Assembly (NCBI RefSeq): GCF_037975245.1
Contig: NC_092567.1
Coordinates: forward strand, 20,678,376-20,742,375
Origin: Apostichopus japonicus
Lineage: Eukaryota > Echinodermata > Holothuroidea > Aspidochirotida > Stichopodidae
DNA length: 64,000 bases
Direction: 5' to 3'
How positions within the stretch are numbered: the stretch's first letter is position 1; each line of letters begins with the position of its first letter. The position numbers and the translations under genes are program-made. Of this stretch, positions 11,420 to 22,427 are shown piece by piece. The notes under the pieces were generated by a model. That model did no database searches. It saw nothing but the letters and a program-made list of their open reading frames with translations, and had not been told where the DNA came from.

Positions 11420-13004
11420 GTAATGAATTAGAGTATGCGTTAGTTAATGACATTTACGTTTATCTTCACACCTGAAATGCATAGAAAACTAGCTGAAAAC
11501 CTGTCATTACACTTGTTTTATTTTACGCCTCATACTACTAGTCCTACTTTAGTCATACAAACGAAAAGCACACATCACAGTCCTGGCTAGGCTAGATTAC
11601 AGACGCACAACTATAGCATCAGGCCTACATTAATAGATCCTTCAATTAAATAAAGTAGGCCTACACATAAAATGACAATTTATGCTTCACTGATCTTTTC
11701 AGGTTTGCCAAAAAGTAGTTGTACCAGAGGTCATTGTATTAAACTCCAGAAGTTACATAGTAGGATTAATATTCGGCATAACTTTTTCTCTAAAGTCTAA
11801 TACAACTTATACAAGGGTTGTGAATGGATGGAATGGTTTGCCTGAGAAGGTTGAATTGCAAGTAGTGTGAATGGGTTTAAGAATACTTTGGATGAGTACA
11901 TTAAGCATTGTAATTGGGTATGACATTTGATGTCCTCGGTTTTATTCCTCTCATATAGCCTTAGGGTCCTTAATGGGGACTTGAATGTCTCTCCTGGTCT
12001 TTTTTTCTACTAAACTAAACTATATACTTGAGTGTAGGAGTTAGCAATAGTTGGGAGACTGTGGGCAAACCTAAGACTGATATTGTGGTGTTAATTTCTC
12101 AGGAATGTAGTACTAGGCTATAGTAGGTGCAACAGATTGAATGGGTCTGTCGAGAAAAAAAAACCTGCAACAACTGAATACTGGTGTATGTTGTAGCTTA
12201 TGTATTTTCCATTAACATATATACTATACTGTCATGTCCTTAATAAGGTTTCATGGATCACACTGACATAGTGTGCCTACTTGTCAGTGTTGTCAACTGA
12301 GCACAGGGCTGATGACATCATTCAGTTTGTTATTATGCAGACAGCAAATGGCCATAATGATAATTATTAATTGTTACTTATTCTTCATACTGCCCTTACT
12401 GGCCTTACCTGAACAGTGATGTATAAAAATGCAAGAAGTCGTTAAGCTTTTCATTTAAGAATCGTTTCAGCCTGTCCTATTTCAAACATATGATTGGCAG
12501 GTTTCCACGTTACATAGCTTATCAAAATGGAGCTGTTCTGTAAAGCAAGAAAATCACACATATGCATGCATACAAACACACTCATATATAACAATTTCTG
12601 AATATCTTTTCAGCTGCCCAAAGGTACTGGAATGCAAGCTCTGTTGGGTGAATTAAAAAACCCTCATTGTACTCTTTTATCATGGTCAGCGTAGCTGGAA
12701 CCAGCAATGATGGTGATGTGGATTTGACAGTACCTAGACAAGAATTCAATAGCTGCTTTGTGTTGAAGTGGGTTCAACTTGCTCAAGGCCATGACAGGAT
12801 GACGACTAGACATTAGGATGAATTATCTGTTGCAGAGCTCTATAAACCAGGCAGTTGTTAAAACATCCATTGGGTGACCCTCACAGTCTACCAGGCACTG
12901 CATCGCAGAAGCAAAATAAATTTGTGTGATACCTTCATCTTATGAGAGTGGAATGGTATCAGTGTGGCCTCTGTCAATTTGGCTTCAAGTCTTTGTTTTC
13001 TTGA

Positions 13005-13265
13005 AAGCTGAGAAGATCTTTCAGTGGTTTCACACTGACCTCTGTACTTGACAATTCATGTGTATTTGCCAGCTCAGGAGGAAGCCAGATTTTAATTACA
13101 TTAACCAATGCTGACTTTTTTTTGGACATGTGGTACATCTGCAAGGAGGTGAAGGAAGCAGTTGGAGTTGCATGGATGTGGAATCTTGTTGATAGTCTGG
13201 CAGTCTTATCCACAGATTATCCCAAAGCTTCTCCACATTGCCACATTCAGAACTTATTACATTGA
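13005..13265 (+). pseudogene. Conserved 86-codon frame in element C (right copy)
   Basis: An uninterrupted frame runs from codon AAG at 13005 to TGA at 13263, with the first ATG at 13128. It encodes the segment ADFFLDMWYICKEVKEAVG followed by a Trp-containing stretch and a His/Cys pair near its end. The left C copy keeps the same frame with few changes. Lack of an early ATG suggests an internal exon or a decayed piece of a transposase. I cannot name the family. Confidence 0.35.
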
Positions 13266-13506
13266 TAAACTTGAAAATTGCAGGAATCTAACAAAGCACC
13301 CATCAAGGGAATTTGTTTGTATAATTATTGAAAACTGTGACCTTCTGATGTGACAGACTAATGTGAAATAAAGGGCAGTAGATTACCTTGTAAATGAACC
13401 TTGTTATTGTTTGATTGTATCTAATGTTTGCAAAATTTTAAGTTGCATGCTACCAATTGAAACATAAATCTTTCTCTATTAATGGGATATAAATACTTCT
13501 CCTTAA

Positions 13507-13861
13507 AGGGTGTGGAGACTCCCGCACAAAGAAACGTCTCATGCCGGTTATCTGACCTAGTTTCGAATGCGGTGTAACAGAAGTGTTAGACACCACCATT
13601 GATCCCAGAAAATACACATACAGCTTGCTACCATCTGTAAATAGACATTAGTGTACAGTCAATACAAACATCACAGTCAATACCCACAACACAGTGCACA
13701 TAGCAGCGTGGACATCTCAGGTCTAGATATAAGATAACAAGGTATCAGGTTTCATTACTGTCTGCATTTTGTAGCGACACAAAAAAAACTTCACTTGCAA
13801 GCAACGGAAAGTAAACTTTTTCAGAGCGCGGCATGCGGTTTAGGGCAAGTCTTCAATACCT
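13507..13861 (+). mobile_element. TTAA-flanked MITE, copy 3, nested in element C
   Basis: Flanked by TTAA at 13503-13506 and 13862-13865. Same family and orientation as 241-601; the interior matches closely, including the GGTGTAACAGAAGTGTTAGA phrase. Confidence 0.75.
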
Positions 13862-16044
13862 TTAAATATACTACATCGGTTGTTGTCACTTGATCATTTG
13901 CTTGTGTGTGAGCTAAACAGCTTAAATAATATGTAAAAAAATAATACAAACTTTCAAATTGCCAGATATTTACTTGCTCAAAATCATTATCCAATCATGA
14001 TTTGTTGCTATCCTTGAGTCCATTATTCAGATGATGAGGCAGATTCCCTTCAACTCTCCATGATGAAGGTAAAACCTTATATCTTAACCAACTGCCATTG
14101 AGTGTCCATTTGAAAGTTTCAAACACACAAGTGCATTGATTAAAACAAAGACTTTATTGCTGTGGTTGCAGGAACTGGATTTCAGTCTAGTAGTCACTCA
14201 CCAGGTTTGTCATTATCACAGTCTGCTAACTGTGGCTTTTTTTGTTAGGAGTTTTTCTTCAGAGCACATGTCACCTTTGATTTGTAAAAAAAAGTCCTGA
14301 AATTCAGGGAGTTAAAATTTACTGTCTAAAGATAATTTAAAAAGATTTTTTTTAACTTCAATCGTCAATGTGGGTGTCAATTAAGGGATAAGGAGGTACT
14401 GATGCAACTTTGATAAATGATAGTTGACTGCATCCAAATTAAACCAAGGCCTAGGCTATACTTTTGAAGAAGAAAAAATTAGGCTGAATTCATGTTAGCC
14501 TAAAAAGGCTAGGCCAATGCTGACAATTAACACAAACCAAGATCATTTAACCATTTGGGCACTTGTTTATGGCATACTAAAAGGGTCTATATAATTAGGC
14601 CTGTATGTGTACACAACCCACAAGTTGCCAATGAGTATAGACCTAGCCTAACTAGTTTAGGCCTAGGCTACTTTGTTTTCCTTAGACCTAGTTTAATTGG
14701 GCCTTATACTGTGTTATATTATGTAATGTGCTATAACAGTTGTAGTAATAGCAAGAATGGTCCAGGTCTAACTAAGCCCAGGCTTAACTTATGCTTCGGG
14801 CTTAACTAAGGATTAGGGCTTTACGTGATGCCTAGAGGCTAGCCCACCCTTTAACATTAAACTAAAAGTGATACTTTTTTAGGCTAGGCATAGCCTAGGC
14901 ATACAATAACTAGGAATTAGGATAACTATATGTGCGACTGAAACTGCCATGCCTATGATTAGGAGAGCTGGCATAATGAAATCGAATTTGTGGATCGTAA
15001 AACGAGAGAGAATAGCCATGCATGTAATTACAGAAACCAGTCTGAACGTAAAATTCTCGCATTGCTTGTACATTACTCGTATTACACTAGGGCCTATGGC
15101 TAGTATGGGCCTAGGCTACACAGACTTTTTTTTCATTAGATCTCCATCTTGTTCTTTCTACTTCCAAAAATTCCTCTTCTTTTATGGTCAGTCGGATAAT
15201 CAAACAACAATATCCATGTTCTGACCGATTGCAGCATCCCCAGCACCATTTCTTTCATAATTTCGTACTTTTTTCGTGTACACAAACGATAGTCTATACA
15301 CTGTGAGTATGCGTGTCGTCTGCTATAAAGTTTTCAAGTGGACCTATTTTACCACCCTGTGTGGGCGTTTTCCCTCTCGACCAATCCAAATCGGTTACAT
15401 GGTTGGCCAAACTCTCTCTATATACGGCTCTGATAGTGTCGAAAGCGCTCCTACAGACCATTCTCGCCACTCCTGACCAATACCCCTAGCTCCGCCACTG
15501 CCGCCGCGCCTCCTACGCCTGTGTGTAGTGTTCGGTTGAAGGAAATATCTGCTATTTTTTCATTTTCTTCAACCAAGTTTTATAATAGCCGTTATAAGAG
15601 GTTTTAATGTTTGTACACCAATATATGAACTGTGTCTGAATTTTCGAAAATTTCTGACCAACATTCTGCATCACACTTCCCTCTACTCGTGCAATTTTGA
15701 CCGGTCTGTTAGGGGTTCAAGGAAGTTTTTCTATATTGGTTGTCCATAGATGAAATTTTGTACAACATTTAGGGTATGTTTTCAAGTGAGTTTATTCACG
15801 AGAAATGTGAATTTTCAAATTCTGAACAAATATGGGGCTTAAAACCTTGAAAAGTGGGGCTGACGGGTATTGTGGGCCGCGACGTAGAATCACCTACAAA
15901 AGCAAAGACCCACAGGAGATGCCATCAGGTCGAACATGATGTGTGCCGGGTTGACAAACTTCAAAAAGGTTATGGATGGAAAAAAAAAACTATTAGGAAA
16001 TACCTGGTTCTCAGGCAAAAAGTGTACATCTGGTTGGTCATTTC

Positions 16045-16145
16045 AAGCCCGAGAAGTGCCATTTCCGGTGATCTGGGGGGGTTTCAAAACAAGAAATTTT
16101 CTTGTACGCTGCGCGCCAACCGATGGTGGCGCTCCGCTTAGATAG
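16045..16145 (+). repeat. ~100-bp module copy near the right end of element A
   Basis: It runs from AAGCCCGAGAAGTGCCATTT to GGCGCTCCGCTTAGATAG, 43 bp before the right terminus of A. Confidence 0.75.
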
Positions 16146-16185
16146 TAATTCGCGCCCCCCGGGTTTGAAAATCCTGGATACGCGC

Positions 16186-16188
<3 letters not shown>

Positions 16189-16224
<36 letters not shown>
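16189..16224. repeat. (TA)n at the right edge of element A
   Basis: TA units directly follow the CGCGCCTG terminus of element A. Confidence 0.9.
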
Positions 16225-16226
<2 letters not shown>

Positions 16227-16429
16227 AATAACGGAAAAACTGTTAAACAACTATGCTGCATTTAGAGAAAGGCTGGATCTCGAGTGAGATACAATAATCC
16301 GAATTTCTAAAACTTCTGCTCAATTCAGCAGAAATCAGTAAGTCGCTTTGCCTTTACAACCATGCCGACATCTTCTCTATAAAACAGTTTCAATTCCTGC
16401 TACTCCTTGTCACTTTCGGTGATGGTGAT

Positions 16430-16475
16430 CATGCACTGAAGAAGAGCTAGTTTTGCTCGAAAGCTCTGCAAAAAC
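16430..16475 (+). ncRNA. Hammerhead-ribozyme-like core, possibly from a Penelope-type element
   Basis: CTGAAGA (16436-16442) matches the hammerhead CUGANGA core. It is followed by a 4-bp stem GAGC/GCTC (16444-16447 with 16455-16458) closed by a 7-base loop, then GAAA (16459-16462). These are the conserved segments around stem II in the expected order. Stems I and III and a cleavage triplet are not evident, so it is probably a degenerate copy. Terminal repeats of Penelope-like retroelements are a known source of such motifs. A (TA)n tract follows at 16511. Confidence 0.25.
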
Positions 16476-16507
16476 CAAACATTGGCTGTTTTACTTCCAA
16501 TCACTTA

Positions 16508-16510
<3 letters not shown>

Positions 16511-16588
<78 letters not shown>
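16511..16588. repeat. (TA)n microsatellite
   Basis: About 39 TA units, uninterrupted. Confidence 0.95.
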
Positions 16589-16590
<2 letters not shown>

Positions 16591-18778
16591 AGAACAGTGA
16601 AAAAACTTTCAGCCTCATATGAATGACGATTGAGTATAGATATTTCCCACAGTTTGTTATACCAAATTTAAATGGAGAAGAAATTGCCATTTCTTCTGCG
16701 TAATCGCTTTCATCATTGAAATAACTCATGTTTTCGAGTTCATGGGAGGTAGGTTTGTGTTTTCAATTGACGGTGTAAATTCGATGTTAATTTCAACGAG
16801 ATATCTCCAATGCAAATAGCGAGTCCTCATGGAAATGGAAAAATATTCGACAATCTTAACAACAATTCAGTCAGAAAATTGGTCATGTTTAAAATATCAA
16901 ATGGGCATGACCTCGTACTTTCTAAACTTGACGTCATCAAACAGAATACATTTCAGCAGACCTGGCGCTTCAGAGAGGTTTCGTACGATGACATAAGTAA
17001 ACCACACACACAATGTGGTGATTGGTAGTAGTCTCATGAATATTTATAACCGTTTTCCAATCAGATCAGATCATCGGTTGTGCATAGTTTCGCCTAGGAT
17101 CTGATATGCTTCCCATCATGAAAGCAGTTTGATCATAACTAAACTGCGCATGCCCAGCAGTTCTACTCAAATAACCCGCCGTCAATCCATTCGAACATTA
17201 TCTAGCGGCAGTATATAGAATCACGCATATAAGCCACTTCTCGCCAATAGGGTGGCATACTCCTATTAGAGTCTATATCAATCCGCTCGATTGTTCTCCA
17301 TCAGGAAAAGTGCCAAAAAAGCAGCAGGAGAACATCTTTTGTGAGCTGTTATCAATCATAATCTAGTTTTTTTTGTGGCTTGCATGTTGAAGAGCATGAA
17401 TGGAAGTACATGTGGTGAGACAATTGGGTCAATTGAGGCAATTTTAGACCCCCGTTAGGCCTCCCAGGAGCAGCGTAGGAAATTTGTTTACCACTGAGTG
17501 AAAAGGTTTGTTTACAAGTGACGAAAACTTCCGGCTCGGATAGCAAAAAATCTACACGGTCATGATATGGAAAATTGATAATGCCATGAAAGGCCAATTT
17601 GTCAGCTATCCGGTGATGGGTAGCGTTTAGCTAGTGAAAACTTTTATCTAGACTTAGAGACCACATTACTTTTGTGATTTAGTGTGTAAGTCAATGGGGC
17701 TTTTAATGGGCGTATGCTACCATAGGTCGTAGGCCTGCTACTTTTTTTTTAAGTACAGGTCAAAGGTTAACATTTCTTAGATGTCTGTGTATGTCGATTC
17801 GCCCTCTATTTGGGAATGACAACTCTTAGTCAATAGTTTTGGGCTCGAAATTAAATCGTCCCGAGAAATAGATATTTTTTCGTTGAAGCCCCGAGTAACC
17901 CAATCATAACTTTTACATGTGCATTTTCAGCTAAATATTACATAATTTGCAGAATTTCAAGAACAATGTAGCTAATATTTCGATGGCGATATTTCCTTAA
18001 GAATATCGATAACATAATTTACGAACGTTTTCGACACATTTGAAGGACTAATTGTTAAAATTATCGAAATTCGATTTTCCGAAAAGGTCCAGTTGCCCCA
18101 ACGGAAAAAGTCCAGGCTGTTCCAATGAGCATTTAGTGAACCTAATGTTATAAATTAACACTGATGTTGACTTTTGGCCTTCCATGCTTTATGTTGCTAA
18201 ATTTCTCGGCTTTCGAACGTCTTCATGAAAATAGTTATCTCTAATAATTTGATTCAGCATAGTAGTTAATTAATTCGTTATTCGAATGAAAATTGAAATT
18301 TGCTAAGAAAACGCTGCATTCGACGAGATTTCGAGACATTTTGAATTCTACGGAGGCCAATACAAACCGTTGTTCCTCTCTATAGAACAACTGCGGTAAA
18401 ATAATAGTGTATACGCATCGTTTTTATTATTATACTTTAGTGCAGATTACAGAAAGATTCAAATCTAAGTACCACGCAAACGCTGCCGACTTGGAAAAGA
18501 TATATTTGCCCGTACAAAGTGGGTAGGGTGATTGGGTGTATGGCGGGGGGGGGGGGGTAAATCGGACGAATACCCCCACTTCACAACGCCCAACAAACAT
18601 ATAACAAATAGAGAAAGATAAAACTAGACTAGCTGCAAATGACACAAAACTCAGTCTACCTGGATTGGAATTTATTAGCAACGAACTTACCTTCTGCGTC
18701 CATGGAGATATGAATCCTGACGTAACAAGCATCTGGTAATAGGACAACCTGACATCATATATTATATTAAAGTTTATT
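16589..18778. other. Non-coding stretch with one dispersed repeat
   Basis: Apart from the repeat at 17423-17697 and a G-run at 18544-18557, I see no exon or RNA gene. A 129-codon minus-strand frame (18430-18819) has no recognisable domain, contains a proline run made by the poly-C tract, and runs into the satellite. Confidence 0.4.
17423..17697 (-). repeat. Dispersed repeat, copy 1
   Basis: Its reverse complement resembles 58149-58377. Shared blocks include GTGGTCTCTAAGTC, CACTAGCTAAAC, CATCAC(C/T)GGATAGCTGA and ACGCTGCTCCTGGG(A/G)AGGC. No termini or target duplication could be placed. Confidence 0.6.
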
Positions 18779-20480
18779 TCTACGAAGTTTAAGCCTTTCA
18801 AAACATCGATTCGCCGCACTTAAAAAACGCTTTTCTCAAGACAAAAGTGGCATTCTACGAAGTTTAAGCCTTTTAAATTGATATGAAATGATATCAATAT
18901 ATAATATAAAAATGTTATATATCCATAAAAATCGAATGACTTAAGTACTCTTTTTAGCTCAAATCTAATCAAAAGGGCTCCATCGATCGTATGTATGATT
19001 TTGGGAAGAATTAAAAAAGTCGTCATTTTAGCCCAAAAGTAACAATATCATAAGGAATTGTCCATTTTGAGCTAAAAAAGAATGTTTTTGAAATAATGTC
19101 AGGATGTAGACCACGGATTCCCAGCACTCAGAAAACGCTACTTTCAAGACTAAAGTGGCATTCTACGAAGTTTAAGCCTTTGAAATTGATAGCAATATAT
19201 AATATGAAAATATTATATTTTCATAAAAATCGAGTGAATTTAGTACTATTTACATCTCGAATCTAATCAAAAGGGCGCCATCGATCGTATCTATGATTTT
19301 GGGAATGATTAAAATAGTCGTCATTTTGGCCAAAATTTCACAAAATCATAAGAGGATAGCCTTACAAAATTGTCCATTTTGGGCCAAAAATGAATGTTTT
19401 CAAAATAATGTCAGGATGTAGACCACGGATTCCCAGCACTCAGAAGACGCTACTCTCGAGACAAAAGTGGCATTCTACGAAGTTTAAGCCTTTTAAAATT
19501 GATATGAAATGATAACAATATATAATATGAAAATGTTATATTTTCATAAAAATCGAATGACTTAAGTACTATTTACATCTCGAATCTAATCAAAAGGGCG
19601 CCATCGATCGCATGTATGATTTTGGGAAGAATTAAAAAAGTCGTCATTTTGGCCAAAAATTAACAAAATCATAAGGGTATAGCCTTACAAAATTGTCCAT
19701 TTTGGGCCCAAAATGAATGTTTTCAAAATAATGTCAGGATGTAGACCACGGATTCCCAGCACTCAGAAAACGCTACTCTCGAGACAAAAGTGGCATTCTA
19801 CGAAGTTTAAGCCTTTTAAAATTGATATGAAATGATAACAATATATAATATGAAAATGTTATATTTTCATAAAAATCGAATGACTTAAGTACTATTTACA
19901 TCTCGAATCTAATCAAAAGGGCGCCATCGATCGTATCTATGATTTTGGGAAGGATTAAAAAAGTCGTCATTTTGGCCAAAATTTCACAAAATCATAAGAG
20001 TATAGCCTTACAAAATTGTCCATTTTGGGCCAAAAATGAATGTTTTCAAAATAATGTCAGGATGTAGACCACGGATTCCCAGCACTCAGAAGACGCTACT
20101 CTCGAGACAAAAGTGGCATTCTACGAAGTTTAAGCCTTTTAAAATTGATATGAAATGATAACAATATATAATATGAAAATGTTATATTTTCATAAAAATC
20201 GAATGACTTAAGTACTATTTACATCTCGAATCTAATCAAAAGGGCGCCATCGATCGCATGTATGATTTTGGGAAGAATTAAAAAAGTCTTCATTTTGGCC
20301 AAAAATTAACAAAATCATAAGGGTATTGCCTTACAAAATTGTCCATTTTGGGCCAAAAATGAATGTTTTCAAAATAATTTCAGAATGTAGACCACGGATT
20401 CCCAGCACTCAGGAAACGCTACTCTCAAGACAAAAGTGGCATTCTTCGAAGTTTAAGCCTTTCAAATTGATATGAAATGA
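18779..20480. repeat. Satellite of ~308-324 bp units, left part
   Basis: The marker CATTCTACGAAGTTTAAGCC begins at 18851, 19159, 19471, 19794, 20117 and (one change) 20440, giving spacings of 308, 312, 323, 323 and 323. Units include GTAGACCACGGATTCCCAGC and GGGCGCCATCGATCG. The leftmost copies are shorter and more diverged. The array continues at 22428. Confidence 0.9.
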
Positions 20481-21061
20481 CAGTGGCGGAGAAACAGGGG
20501 GGGTTGGGGGGTTTTAACCCCCCCACTTTTTGAAGAGGGGGGGTTGGCCCACACAATCAACCCCCCCTAGTTTTAGCCAGTAATGTTCTGTTATAGCCTA
20601 TGTTATGTGCTCCAAATGGCATAATAAATCAAATTATTGAATTTGAAATTGTTAAAGTCATTTCAACCTTTTACCTGGTAGGCTACATCAACAATTAACG
20701 ACCGAAAACCGAGTTAGAATTGTCCCACACATTATTTCTAGCCCCTTTCCCCCACCTTGCGCATTGGAACTTGTAGCTCATAGCGCTAACTTCACCCCAC
20801 AACAGACATACACAAAATAACGTTTTGTTGCTGTTGAATAGCTTTGGAACTGTATACACTTGCCAACTTCAACGAGGTGAAGGAAGGAAAAGAAAAAGAA
20901 GAAAGAGAGAAAAGGAGAAAAGGATGGAGTAGAAAATACGGGAAAACGGGAAGAGAAAGAGGAACAGTGACAAAATTATTCGAATTTGTAAAGCAAACAG
21001 CAGATATCACATCATATCAGTGAGCATGAAAATGGCGTTCCACGATAAACAGCCTCCAAAC

Positions 21062-21618
21062 CATGGGCGCAGATCCTGGTGAAGACAGCGGGACGCGTCC
21101 CCACCAACTTTTTCAGTAGTGGGGACATGATATACCGTGTCCCCACCAATTTGTCTTGACCAATAGCTGCATTTCAAGTTCCCCTGTATTGAACTTTGGC
21201 GCAGTTTGATCCAGCATTGTGCAAATGACATGCAGCAGTTCTCATTTTATTGTATTGTATCCACAGTTGTTAAATATAGGACGGAAATCGCATTTGCGGC
21301 AGTCTATATTTGTTTTCTGGGAGAGGACCCCAGACCCATCGTATATACAAAAGTCTACTTGGATTATTTGACCCCTGATTTTCTTTCTGCAGACGCCCAT
21401 GTATTTCTCCAAACCAAATTTCTAAGCCATGAGATCTAAAACTTAAGGAGGTTTAGGAGCATCATTAGGTCTGGGAAGTGTTATTTCCGGCGATCTGGGA
21501 GGTATATTTGCCCAAAAAATCGTACGCTACGCGCGAACCCATGGTCGCGCTCCGCTTAGATAGTATCAGAGAGCATACACGCGTCCCCACCATTATCCAA
21601 CACTGATCTGCGCCCATG
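21062..21618. mobile_element. Element F: hAT-like MITE nested in element E
   Basis: The ends CATGGGCGCAGATC and GATCTGCGCCCATG are inverted repeats. The flanking octamers CTCCAAAC (21054-21061) and CTCAAAAC (21619-21626) differ at one base. The empty site is visible in the homologous element A segment near 6365-6375 (GCCTCAAAACTGTC), which supports the insertion. It contains a module copy (21467-21563) near its right end. Confidence 0.8.
21467..21563 (+). repeat. ~100-bp module copy inside element F
   Basis: It runs from AGGTCTGGGAAGTGTTATTTCC to GCGCTCCGCTTAGATAG, about 55 bp before the right terminus of F. Confidence 0.7.
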
Positions 21619-22090
21619 CTCAAAACTGTCGATGTGTGTATAGTGTTCGGTTTTGGAAATATCTGGTATATTTTTATTTCCATCAACGAAATGTTTTAAT
21701 TGCGGTCTGAATTTTCGAAAATTCCCTAACCAACATTCTTCATCATACTTCATCATACTCGTGCAATTTTGACCCGTCTGTTAGGGTTTGAAGGAGGTTT
21801 TTTCTATATCGGTTGTCCATAGATGATATTTTGTGCAACATTATGGGTATGTTTTGAAGTGAATTTATTCACGAGAATTGTGAATTTTCAAATTCTGAAC
21901 AGTGGGGCTGACGGATACTGTGGGCCGCGATGAAGAATCACCTACAAAAGCAATGATCCACAGGATATGTGATGAAGTCGAACATGATGTGTGACTGGTG
22001 ACAATCTTCAAAAAGGTTATAGATGAGAAAAAAGGGTATTTGGAAATACTTGGTTCTCAGGCAAAAGTGTACATATGGTTGGTCAGTTTC

Positions 22091-22190
22091 AAGCCCGAGA
22101 AGTGCCATTTCCGGTGATCTGGGGGTACCAAAACCAGAAATTTGCTTGTACGCTGCGCGCCAACCAATGGTGGCACTCCGCGTAGAAAGT
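22091..22190 (+). repeat. ~100-bp module copy before the A-like terminus in element E
   Basis: It runs from AAGCCCGAGAAGTGCCATTT to TGGCACTCCGCGTAGAAAGT, in the same position relative to the A-type right terminus as the copy at 16045. Confidence 0.7.
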
Positions 22191-22250
22191 AATACGCGCC
22201 CCCCGGGTTGGAAAATCCTGCATACGCCCCTGGTTAAATGCAGCTTTTCA

Positions 22251-22350
22251 AGGCCTGGGCAGTGCCATTTACTGCAATCTGGGAGGCAATATTTGCCAAA
22301 AGATTCTTGTGCACTTCGCGCCAACTTATGGTGGCGCTCCACTTAGATAG
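22251..22350 (+). repeat. ~100-bp module copy before the right end of element E
   Basis: It runs from AGGCCTGGGCAGTGCCATTT to GGCGCTCCACTTAGATAG, about 77 bp before the terminus of E. Confidence 0.7.
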
Positions 22351-22427
22351 TGAGCCAGCAGTTATGACTTTTTATTTCATCAATGGCCTGCAACCCCCCC
22401 ACTTCTGACAAGAAATCTCCGCCACTG

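Larger units (their letters stand above)
11198..15432 (+). mobile_element. Element C, right copy (4.2-kb hAT-like)
   Basis: It starts CAGAGCCGTATATAGAGAGA at 11198 and ends with the inverted terminus at 15432, followed by ATAGTGTC (15433-15440). The same 8 bp separates it from the left copy (11190-11197). Content from the left end: an exon-like start (11376-11419), a long non-coding stretch, an open frame of 86 codons (13005-13265) on the same strand, the TTAA-flanked MITE (13507-13861) and a terminal region rich in the TAGGCCTA family of short words. Both likely coding segments read away from the centre of the palindrome. Confidence 0.85.
6647..15500. mobile_element. Element B: hAT-like MITE hosting the palindrome
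   Basis: The left end CAGTGGCGGAGC and right end GCTCCGCCACTG are exact inverted repeats, flanked by the exact 8-bp duplication CCGCCGCG (6639-6646 and 15501-15508). CAG-type termini with an 8-bp target duplication are the hAT hallmark. Removing the element C pair leaves about 380 bp: a G-run end, a module copy (6860-6956) and a short right end (15441-15500). It has no coding capacity. It is inserted in element A. Confidence 0.85.
5520..16188. mobile_element. Element A: outermost hAT-like composite of the nest
   Basis: The left end reads CAGGTGCGTATCCAGG followed by G-runs. The right end is the inverted form CCTGGATACGCGCCTG preceded by CCCGGG. Both ends are flanked by (TA)n, so the target duplication cannot be delimited. 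Subtracting element B leaves about 1.8 kb of A: a G/C-rich end, a purine-rich tract (5570-5735), two tandem copies of a ~100-bp module (6071-6239), the left part up to 6638, and the right part from 15509. Much of that right part (about 15530-16188) and the purine tract are homologous to 20868-22231 in the second nest. No transposase frame is visible. The hAT assignment rests on CAG termini and on the 8-bp duplications of its nested relatives. Confidence 0.65.
20481..22427. mobile_element. Element E: hAT-like composite inserted in the satellite
   Basis: The left end CAGTGGCGGAGA and right end TCTCCGCCACTG are inverted repeats, flanked by the exact 8-bp duplication TGAAATGA (20473-20480, 22428-22435). 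Removing the insert and one duplication restores the satellite period: the marker spacing 20440-22719 minus 1955 is 324. Inside, 20868-22231 is homologous to parts of element A, including an A-type right terminus near 22216-22231. So a left-truncated A-like element lies within E, and element F lies within that. No transposase. Confidence 0.9.

Noticed and set aside
6900-15500. Assembly artefact (unrecognised hairpin adapter) as the cause of the palindrome
   Set aside because: The arms end exactly at terminal inverted repeats, carry target duplications, differ at many positions and have different outer flanks that together reconstruct element B. An artefact would mirror flanking DNA too. Long-read confirmation is still the decisive test.
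18430-18819. 129-codon minus-strand frame as a gene
   Set aside because: No domain, runs through a poly-C tract and into the satellite, with no splice or promoter support.
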